This document shows, piece by piece, positions 1-5,590 of a stretch of DNA of 9,420 nucleotides. The translations under genes were made by a program, and so were the position numbers. The DNA lies in the NCBI GenBank assembly GCA_025455225.1, contig JALOMY010000172.1, positions 1 through 9,420 on the forward strand, given 5' to 3'. This DNA is from Cyclobacteriaceae bacterium. GTDB taxonomy: Bacteria > Bacteroidota > Bacteroidia > Cytophagales > Cyclobacteriaceae. Below the pieces are notes generated by a model that did not search any database, was not told where the DNA came from, and worked only from the letters and a program-made list of their open reading frames with translations. Within the stretch, counting starts at the first letter, position 1. Each line of letters starts with the position of its first letter.

Positions 1-197
1 TCTTTTTTTTAAACCTGTTCCCAGATGTGGTGTTTATAAAGGCTTTTCCGGGCTGAACAGTTTCGGCTTTTAATGAACAGAATTTAAAGCTATTTTCGAA
101 CCAAATGAGGATTGGCGAACAGGTTTGGATTTGCGAATAGCCAAACTATTTGTCATTTGCTGCTTAACAGACAGAATAATTTTATTTAATTATAATA

Positions 198-228
198 AGA
201 ACCCGGCTACCATATATAACCGGGTTCT
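198..228. repeat. 9-bp inverted repeat, hairpin (possible weak terminator)
   Basis: AGAACCCGG at 198-206 is the exact reverse complement of CCGGGTTCT at 220-228, with a 13-nt loop. A GC-rich stem in AT-rich intergenic DNA is typical of a transcript-end hairpin. No clean T tract follows it on either strand: the minus-strand side is only T/A-rich (CTTATTATAATT) and the plus-strand side reads ATAAAAGC. It may be a back-up terminator behind the stronger one at 347-390, or a terminator for a gene arriving from the left. Function is inferred. Confidence 0.4.
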
Positions 229-346
229 ATAAAAGCATGCTCATAAAATTAGCGTTATTACAGGCTTATTCCACTTGTAAGGTTGGGTTATTTTTTTAAG
301 ACTCGGATTTGGTTGATTGCCCATATAATAAGCAGTAGCAGGGCAT

Positions 347-390
347 AAAAAACGTCCATGCAGATAAACCTTTCGATTGCTGCATGGACG
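347..390 (-). terminator. Rho-independent terminator of the minus-strand cluster
   Basis: On the minus strand a perfect 11-bp stem (CGTCCATGCAG at 353-363 pairing with CTGCATGGACG at 380-390, 16-nt loop) is followed at once by six T residues (the A run at 347-352 on the plus strand). It begins about 20 bp after the stop codon of the CpxP/Spy-like gene. Stem, U tract and position all fit an intrinsic terminator closing the transcript, and so mark the downstream end of the operon. Confidence 0.85.
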
Positions 391-410
391 CTTATGGGTA
401 ATTAATTTTC

Positions 411-845
411 TTATTGAGGCGGCAATTGCTGCCGCATACCGGGCTTTCCCTGCTGCCCATTACCGCGTCGACGTTCCATTTCCTTTCGTATCATATCCCG
501 GAACTCGCGTTCGGCACGTAGCATTTTATTGAACTTGTCTTCTCCAATAGCTTTTACAAAATCGGGTTTGTACTTTTTGCGGATACCCAGCAATTTTTCT
601 TCCAATTCCAGTTCATCGCCTTTTTTATCCTTATTTTCACGGAGTGTTTTTTCTATTTCCCCCATATAAGCATCATGTACCGGCCAGAATTTTTTGGCTT
701 CATCGGGGGTAAGTTCCAGTTGGCGGGTAAGAAAGGCCACTTTCAATGCTTCCACATTTGGTGGCGGTTTTTGTCCGGGTGGTTGGGCCATAAGAGCCTG
801 TCCAAAGCAAATGGAGGAAAGAAGTATCAGGTAGATTTTACGCAT
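411..845 (-). CDS. Exported CpxP/Spy-like small protein ('sensor of ECF-type sigma factor' type)
   Basis: A 144-residue protein. Residues 1-20 form a signal peptide: MRK, a hydrophobic core, and a likely signal peptidase I site ALMA|Q at 20/21. The mature part is highly charged and helical. It contains the segment LELTPDEAKKFWPVHDAY (about 43-60), which resembles the LTP.EA..FWP.Y motif of Bacteroidota proteins named Spy/CpxP-like or sensor of ECF-type sigma factor. The C-terminus is basic and then rich in Gly, Gln and Pro (MERRRGNGQQGKPG...). In that family such proteins are periplasmic and usually sit beside an ECF sigma-factor gene; none is visible here. The ATG at 843-845 lies inside the 3' end of the TIR gene (19-bp overlap), which suggests co-transcription, and a strong terminator follows. 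There is no clear Shine-Dalgarno sequence. The family call is fairly safe; a role in sensing envelope stress is inferred. Confidence 0.8.
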   Translation of the reverse strand: MRKIYLILLSSICFGQALMAQPPGQKPPPNVEALKVAFLTRQLELTPDEAKKFWPVHDAYMGEIEKTLRENKDKKGDELELEEKLLGIRKKYKPDFVKAIGEDKFNKMLRAEREFRDMIRKEMERRRGNGQQGKPGMRQQLPPQ

Positions 846-2809
846 CGTGTAATAATTTTTGTATTTTCATTGGGTGATGATAAAAGATTTTTATCTTTTT
901 TATATGTTGTTTTTCTATACCAGAATGAATTCAATGGTATTAAATCCATTAAGTCTTTTGCTTTTTCATGCTTATCCAATTTTATGAATGCGGCACACAT
1001 GTAGGCAATCATGGAAGGTGGACGAATAAAGGCTGATACCAGACCATTATTGACTGTTGAAATTACTTCCTCATATTGACCCAATGTCAGGTAGGCCCGT
1101 GCCAGAAAATCATAGAACCGGATAACAAACGGAAACAGTTTCAATCCTTCCTTCCAGGTATTAATGGCCGCGTTATAATTCCCGTTTAAATACTGACATA
1201 AACCCTGATAGTTAAAGTAGGCAACACTTAACGGTTCAATTTTGCTGGCTTTGTTAACCATGCTAAACGCTTCATCGACCCTTCCCATCATACAAAGCAG
1301 ATAGGAATAGGTAAACTGAACAGCTGCATTATTAGGCCCAAGCTCCATCGCTTTAAGCAACAGATTTTCAGCAGCTGCAAAATCCTTATGAACAAAAAAT
1401 TCAACAAATCCTTTAGTCAGGTAATCGTTGTCGGTTGCCCCACGTTTCCAGGCTTCATTGAGAAATTGATTAATGTTGGGAACCGCTTCCTGAGGTGAAA
1501 GATCACCATTCCACGACATGCGAGCAGAATACGAACTGGCGAGGTAAGAATAGGCTTGTTTGAAATCCGGATCCTTTTCTATTGCCTTTTTAAAATATTC
1601 CGATGCCGTACGGTACCCCTCAACGTTCCATTGGTTGAAGGCGTGCCTTCCTTTCAAAAAGAGATCGTAAGCCTCCAGGTTCTTGGTGGGAACCTCCTTT
1701 AATTTTTCATTTTCCTGGGGATCGAGGGATGATTGCAACTCCCGGGTAACCACCTCCGCCACATTACTCTGGATTTCAAAAATATCGTCCATGTTTTCGA
1801 CAAACACTTTTGACCAGATGTGGTCATCTTTTACCGCATCTATCAATTGCACATTAATGCGGACTTTGTTTCCATGAAGTTGAGCACTTCCTTCGAGGAT
1901 GTATTTTACTCCAAGTTCGGTGGCAATTTCCGGGGCGGTCTTCGTGGTTTTTTTATACCGCATAATGGATGTGCGTGAAATCACCCGAAGATTCTTCATC
2001 CCTGCCAACTGGATCAGGATATTTTCAGTGATTCCGTCAGCAAAATAATCCTGGGATGAATCCTGGGCCAGGCTGACGAAAGGAAGAACAGCAATGGATT
2101 TATCGTTCAGTTCCCTTTCTTTATCAAGTTTTGCTTCATCAGCTTGTGTCGGAACTTGTTCTCGAACCTCATCAAATGCACTGCGGTAAGCTGATTCGGA
2201 AACCCGGTCCGGGTACCGGATGGCGTTCACGATTTCCTTAATCGCATTCGCTACTTTGTTGATCTGATCGCGATAATAAAGTTTATTCGAGCTTTCTTCA
2301 CGCCTATCTTCCCTCCGCAAAGGTCGATTTACACCCGGTGAACGAAAAATAAAATCGACTGCCCTGAGTTTGGATTGCGTTTCAGTTTCAAACAGATTCC
2401 GATCTTCACCATCCAGGTCATGAATCATTACCGGAAGAATACGGCTGGCCACGTTACCACTTCTTAACCGGATATCACGGCCAAATGAATCCTTTAACGC
2501 CATACGATTAAAGGCGCAAAACTCATTTTGCCATGCGAAACTTCGGGTATCGCAATATGTTTGCGATAAAACCGGGATGAAAACAAGTGCCTTCAATTTA
2601 CCCTCCAGGCTTTTATCTACATCATGCGTTTCGAGCAATCCATCGTATGGATTTTCATCAAAATAAACGGAGAGATCTTCCTTAAAGGTGGATTCCAATT
2701 CGGTTCTGAGAGCCTGAACAAAGGAGGTCACCCATTGTTCACCCCGATTGTCCTTCAGGCGGTAACTTATAAAAATGTCGTTCTCGTAACCGGGAATCAG
2801 TGAGGGCAT
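827..2809 (-). CDS. TIR domain - TolB-N/FlgO-like domain - TPR protein
   Basis: A 660-residue protein without signal peptide or membrane helix, so probably cytoplasmic. Residues 9-200 are a TIR domain: YENDIFISYRLKD (8-20) is the first strand, and VLSQTYCDTRSFAWQNEF (80-97) matches the S..Y..S..W..E pattern. E96 is therefore the candidate catalytic glutamate of NAD+-cleaving TIR enzymes. After a charged linker (about 201-237) comes a TolB-N/FlgO-type domain (238-358; SIAVLPFVSLAQD, DYFADGITENILIQLA, VISRTSIMRYK, LGVKYILEGS). This module is usually attached to winged-helix regulators or class III adenylate cyclases and followed by TPRs. TPR-like helical hairpins fill about 377-625. The last 30 or so residues are Lys/Asn/Ser/Thr-rich and coded by very AT-rich DNA, so they may be read-through rather than native TPR. 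The ATG at 2809 is preceded in frame by a stop about 10 codons upstream. NADase activity is inferred, not shown. Confidence 0.85.
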   Translation of the reverse strand: MPSLIPGYENDIFISYRLKDNRGEQWVTSFVQALRTELESTFKEDLSVYFDENPYDGLLETHDVDKSLEGKLKALVFIPVLSQTYCDTRSFAWQNEFCAFNRMALKDSFGRDIRLRSGNVASRILPVMIHDLDGEDRNLFETETQSKLRAVDFIFRSPGVNRPLRREDRREESSNKLYYRDQINKVANAIKEIVNAIRYPDRVSESAYRSAFDEVREQVPTQADEAKLDKERELNDKSIAVLPFVSLAQDSSQDYFADGITENILIQLAGMKNLRVISRTSIMRYKKTTKTAPEIATELGVKYILEGSAQLHGNKVRINVQLIDAVKDDHIWSKVFVENMDDIFEIQSNVAEVVTRELQSSLDPQENEKLKEVPTKNLEAYDLFLKGRHAFNQWNVEGYRTASEYFKKAIEKDPDFKQAYSYLASSYSARMSWNGDLSPQEAVPNINQFLNEAWKRGATDNDYLTKGFVEFFVHKDFAAAENLLLKAMELGPNNAAVQFTYSYLLCMMGRVDEAFSMVNKASKIEPLSVAYFNYQGLCQYLNGNYNAAINTWKEGLKLFPFVIRFYDFLARAYLTLGQYEEVISTVNNGLVSAFIRPPSMIAYMCAAFIKLDKHEKAKDLMDLIPLNSFWYRKTTYKKDKNLLSSPNENTKIITRCVKST

Positions 2810-2831
2810 AGGCAGTCTACAAAACCAATCT

Positions 2832-2839
2832 CAAATATA
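2832..2839 (-). promoter_or_regulatory. Possible Bacteroidota -7 box (TATATTTG) ahead of the TIR gene
   Basis: The 78-bp gap between the cyclase-like gene and the TIR gene contains TATATTTG on the minus strand, a full match to the Bacteroidota -7 consensus TAnnTTTG. It is placed to start a transcript roughly 15 nt before the ATG at 2809. A TTG lies upstream but only 14 bp away, closer than the usual -33 spacing, so the promoter is uncertain. If real, it would let the TIR and CpxP-like genes be expressed independently of the upstream genes. Confidence 0.35.
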
Positions 2840-2887
2840 ACCAAGTGAACACACAAGACTCCATTCTTCCGGTTATTTATCGTAGTG

Positions 2888-3232
2888 TTAAATCTTTATG
2901 GAAACATTGTAAATACCCTGCCCGGATTCCAACTCGGAATCTGAAGTATTAAATATGCCCGCATAGGTTAGCTTATACTTCTCCGTATTCAGGGCCAGCA
3001 AAGAAGCAAACTGGCTGCTAGCACAAATTGTACCTCTCGGTGCAAGGCGTGAAATATTGCGTATGTAATTCTGAATGGAGGTATCTACTATTCGGGTCTC
3101 GGCACCCGCTACAGTCTCCACGTGGACCGGGCCTGCATGAAGACCAATCTTTATCGAACGATCCTGCTGCAAGTGCGATCCGGCAGCTGCATTAACAAGT
3201 TGAACAAAATCAATGGCACGCATGCAGACCAA
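2888..3232 (-). pseudogene. 3' fragment of the split cyclase-like gene (C-terminal half of the catalytic domain)
   Basis: This frame encodes the rest of the class III cyclase-like domain begun in the 3210-4775 frame. Its first residues (AIDFVQLVNAAAGSHLQQ... from about residue 6) repeat the end of that protein, because an 85-bp tandem duplication has put this part in another frame. It then continues through IGLHAGPVHVE, the segment IVDTSIQNYIRNISRLAPRG (positioned like the D..G..VN.A.R region of class III cyclases), and ends GQGIYNVSIKI. The apparent start is a TTG inside the repeat with no convincing ribosome-binding site, so independent translation is doubtful. Deleting one 85-bp copy fuses it in frame to the upstream part as a 600-residue protein. 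It could be made separately as a 114-residue peptide, but that is speculative. Confidence 0.75.
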
Positions 3233-3304
3233 TCTTTATCGAACGATCCTGCTGCAAGTGCGATCCGGCAGCTGCATTAACAAGTTGAACAAAATCAATG
3301 GCAC
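3135..3304. repeat. Tandem direct duplication, 2 x 85 bp, frame-breaking
   Basis: 3135-3219 and 3220-3304 are directly adjacent copies of the same 85-bp unit, identical except at the sixth base (A at 3140, C at 3225; CTT versus CTG on the coding strand, both Leu). The flanking bases differ at both ends, which fixes the boundaries. Since 85 = 3 x 28 + 1, the second copy shifts the reading frame and creates the TGA at 3210-3212. The unit encodes the cyclase-domain stretch from AIDFVQLVNAAAGS to IKIGLHA. Confidence 0.95.
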
Positions 3305-4775
3305 CGCTCTCGGAATCAAAGGCTAAGAAGATGCAATCATCCTGCAGATCGAAAGCCCGGTGAGGAATTAATTGATCCTTCATTTTAGCGTTTACGGATT
3401 TATAAACCCGTTCTTTTTCCATGCCATTCGCCTCATTCATATCTACTGAAACCATATAAAGAATAGGACGATCAATTTTCAATTCCCTTGAGCTACCGGA
3501 TTGTGTTTGAGGTTCCGTAACTGCAGGCCTGTTTAACACAAACTGATCCGGATTAATATTGATGTGCCGGTCGTTAAACGGCCATAAACGTATGGTATCC
3601 CGGGTACCTCCCGATTTACGTTTCAAATCTATTTCAGACTGTACAGACAACAACATAGGCTTCTGATGATAGGTCATGCTTCGCAATACAGCCGATCCAA
3701 AAATGATCCGGCACTGAAACGCAAAGATTTCATCGTTGCCATCATATGAACCATGAGTTACGTACGTTACCGGGAATTTCGAAATTAATCGCTCAAACCG
3801 CTCAATCCAATTTTCTCCCGCAAAGCGAATGCTCTGATCAATAAAATCTTTCTTATCAAAGGGAAGAAAAATATGAACCTCTGCTCCAGCTTCTTCCATA
3901 GCTTCAGCAAAAAGAATATCTGAACCGCAGGCCAGTGAGCAATAACCAATACCAGCATTCATGGCGTGAACAGCTCCTGCCATTGATTCAGCCACCTGTT
4001 GCTCAATAGCAGCCGGGAAACGCGGTACAGTACGGGCCGGGTGATCAATCATATGGCCTATGGAAGCGACTACTGTAGGCGGGCTGAAGATTCGTTGAAT
4101 CTCTTTCGGTACAGGCATATAATGATTCAGCAACCACAATTGGTTATACACGCTGATTACCTTACCCCAATCATTGCCTGCCAGTTGACGGGCCCTAACA
4201 TAATGATCGATGGAAGAAGCGCGGTCTTTGGTTAATAAAAACGCTTCTCCTAACGTTGCCAGCTCCCAGAATCCGCTTGCATTATTTCCAATATTGGCAA
4301 TAACCTGTGAGGCTATTTCCCGTCCCTGACTGGATCGTCCGGCAATTGCCGACATGGTTGCGGCATTTATACCTGTATAATAATTCTTCGTTACGCCAAA
4401 ATTCTTTGAATAGGTGTCTCTGGATAGTATGGCATATTTTGAATCCTGATGTTTCTTGAAGAGTTCCTTATAAATGCCGCCCAGAATTCCTGCTGTTTCC
4501 GGGTCGTCTGGATTTCTTCGATAGGCCAGGTCTAAATAAGCCAATGCATCTTCCGGGTAGCCGGATTTTGACAGGCTTAAAGCAAAGAGCTGATCAACCC
4601 GGAGCGGATCAGCTTGCGGATCCTTGCGGAGACGCATTGCCAGTTCCCGTGCCTCCAGATAGCGGCCTGCATTAACCAATGATTCTAAATACGTAACCAT
4701 AACAACACCAGGTGCAACTCCGAGATAGCCTCCGGTATTAACCAGCGATTCTAAATGATTACCTCGTTCCGTCAA
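3210..4775 (-). CDS. TPR / TRAF-binding-like / SLOG-like / cyclase-like protein, truncated by frameshift
   Basis: 521 residues as read; 600 if one 85-bp repeat copy is removed. Residues 28-95 are TPR-like (LVNAGRYLEARELAMRL, GYPEDALAYLDLAYRRNPDDPE). Residues 96-200 (GILGGIYKELFKK..., YYTGINAAT, ELATLGEAFLL) resemble the TRAF-binding helical region of MAP3K proteins (DUF4071), which also occurs in bacterial signalling proteins. Residues 262-400 contain GYCSLACGSDILFAEAMEEAG and EVHIFLPFDKKDF, a Rossmann-like, SLOG-type nucleotide-binding pattern. From about 437 a class III cyclase-like domain begins: D445 (VDMNEAN) and D479/D480 (LQDDCIFLAF) sit where the metal-binding aspartates should be. 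The frame ends at ...IGLHACH, in mid-domain. The TTG start at 4775 is preceded by AAGGTG overlapping the upstream gene's stop, with an 8-bp gap; ATG at 4700 (residue 26) is the alternative. Catalysis is unproven: the domain is divergent and, in this copy, incomplete. Confidence 0.8.
   Translation of the reverse strand: MTERGNHLESLVNTGGYLGVAPGVVMVTYLESLVNAGRYLEARELAMRLRKDPQADPLRVDQLFALSLSKSGYPEDALAYLDLAYRRNPDDPETAGILGGIYKELFKKHQDSKYAILSRDTYSKNFGVTKNYYTGINAATMSAIAGRSSQGREIASQVIANIGNNASGFWELATLGEAFLLTKDRASSIDHYVRARQLAGNDWGKVISVYNQLWLLNHYMPVPKEIQRIFSPPTVVASIGHMIDHPARTVPRFPAAIEQQVAESMAGAVHAMNAGIGYCSLACGSDILFAEAMEEAGAEVHIFLPFDKKDFIDQSIRFAGENWIERFERLISKFPVTYVTHGSYDGNDEIFAFQCRIIFGSAVLRSMTYHQKPMLLSVQSEIDLKRKSGGTRDTIRLWPFNDRHININPDQFVLNRPAVTEPQTQSGSSRELKIDRPILYMVSVDMNEANGMEKERVYKSVNAKMKDQLIPHRAFDLQDDCIFLAFDSESGAIDFVQLVNAAAGSHLQQDRSIKIGLHACH
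4657..4756. repeat. Imperfect in-frame duplication at the 5' end of the cyclase-like gene (66-bp period)
   Basis: 4657-4690 and 4723-4756 match at 28 of 34 bases with an offset of 66 bp (22 codons), and share the exact block GATTCTAAAT at one end and AGATAGC at the other. In protein they give LESLVNTGGYL and, 22 residues on, LESLVNAGRYL. The second copy belongs to the regular first TPR helix; the first copy and its spacer (GVAPGVVMVT) look like an added N-terminus. Homology between the copies fades outside this core, so this is an older or partial duplication, unlike the near-exact 85-bp repeat at the other end of the gene. Confidence 0.7.
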
Positions 4776-4777
4776 GT

Positions 4778-4783
4778 CACCTT
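4778..4783 (-). promoter_or_regulatory. Ribosome-binding site supporting the TTG start at 4775
   Basis: On the minus strand AAGGTG immediately follows and partly overlaps the TAG stop of the membrane-protein gene (4784-4786), two bases before TTG. Spacing from the AAGG core is only about 4 nt, which is short. The competing ATG at 4700 has no purine-rich site at normal distance (GGAG is about 17 nt away). This favours the TTG and translational coupling to the upstream gene, but does not settle it. Confidence 0.45.
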
Positions 4784-5590
4784 CTATTTACCGTCTTGTC
4801 CAATATGGCGGTTTACAAATCGATCGTACTGCCTTTTGAACTCTTCGTGATTGTATTCTCCGCTACCCGAATTCGCGTTACCAGATTCTGCCTGGTTCAC
4901 TAATTTAAAATAGGCTTGCGGAAATTCATCGGAGTACATTCTGGGCAGCACATTAATTTTTGTTAACCCCATGTAAGCTGTAAATAACAAAAAAAGTGCA
5001 ACCAGAACAACCGAACGATCTTTTAACCGGAAAACGAATTGAAATGCCGTTTGCTTTTCACCTTCAACCAACAGGGGCTTTTTCCAAAAGCCGATAATTA
5101 AGAATCCAAGTACACAGGCAAATGCCGCACTTCCTGAAGGCTCAGCCAATCCCGGCACAAAAGGAATTAACGTCATCGATAGTGTATACAGGATAATTGC
5201 TGTGAAAAATAATCCAACAGCTAACGCCAGATATCCGGAAGATGAAAAGAGTACTGGCCATTGATTAATTAATTTGATCAGGTATGTTACAATTAATATC
5301 AATCCTGCCAAACCAAATATAATTTCTACAAACGGAAACCGGATATAGAATACACGCATTGAAAGAATTGAGGAAAGTGTTATCAGGCTTATCAATTCCA
5401 ATCGAACCATCAGGTCACCTGTTCTTTTCTGCTTTAAATGCCAAAGCAATTGAATAAGAAAGATTACAGCAAATGCCAATGCTACCAGACCCAATATGGT
5501 GATTCCATAATCGTTCTGAGCCATGGATGCGAATGCACCCATGATCAGGAGAACAAATAGCAAATAATAATAGGTATTGTATCGGCTCAT
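4784..5590 (-). CDS. Seven-helix integral membrane protein of unknown function
   Basis: A 268-residue protein that I do not recognise. Hydrophobic segments at about 7-24, 29-50, 64-82, 86-108, 118-140, 153-169 and 193-210 predict seven membrane helices. Basic stretches follow helix 2 (HLKQKR) and precede helix 7 (FRLKDR). About 58 residues follow the last helix, hydrophilic and rich in Asn, Ser, Gly, Glu and Arg (NQAESGNANSGSGEYNHEE). An odd number of helices would place the two ends on opposite sides. The ATG overlaps the TAA stop of the STAND gene (TAATG), and AAGGA lies 6 nt before it at 5597-5601, so the two proteins are almost certainly co-translated and may form a membrane complex with the single-helix STAND protein. 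No catalytic motif or transporter signature is visible. Confidence 0.8.
   Translation of the reverse strand: MSRYNTYYYLLFVLLIMGAFASMAQNDYGITILGLVALAFAVIFLIQLLWHLKQKRTGDLMVRLELISLITLSSILSMRVFYIRFPFVEIIFGLAGLILIVTYLIKLINQWPVLFSSSGYLALAVGLFFTAIILYTLSMTLIPFVPGLAEPSGSAAFACVLGFLIIGFWKKPLLVEGEKQTAFQFVFRLKDRSVVLVALFLLFTAYMGLTKINVLPRMYSDEFPQAYFKLVNQAESGNANSGSGEYNHEEFKRQYDRFVNRHIGQDGK

Larger units (their letters stand above)
1..410. other. Gene-free region downstream of the cluster
   Basis: I see no credible coding region here on either strand; the ORFs are short (for example about 20 codons from an ATG at 237) and have no recognisable content. The stretch holds the intrinsic terminator of the minus-strand cluster (347-390), a second perfect 9-bp inverted repeat (198-228), and at its left end several copies of GAACAG or its complement CTGTTC (15-20, 55-60, 75-80, 117-122). 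The left part could be the control region of a gene beyond the window edge, but nothing inside the window proves that. Confidence 0.6.

Noticed and set aside
237..299. Small ORF of about 20 codons on the plus strand after the 198-228 hairpin
   Set aside because: No ribosome-binding site, no recognisable peptide, and it runs against the cluster; expected by chance.
882..899. AAAAGAT-TTTT-ATCTTTT perfect inverted repeat
   Set aside because: It is pure AT-rich sequence with a weak stem and lies before the CpxP-like gene's start; chance palindromes are common in such DNA, and a terminator there would cut off a gene that seems co-transcribed.
917..940. ATACCA...TGGTAT inverted repeat near the end of the TIR gene, possible operator
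   Set aside because: Only six paired bases around an asymmetric 12-bp centre, and no promoter box is visible beside it.
3210..3232. Programmed ribosomal frameshifting to join the two halves of the cyclase-like gene
   Set aside because: No slippery heptamer is evident at the overlap, and the 85-bp duplication fully explains the frame change.
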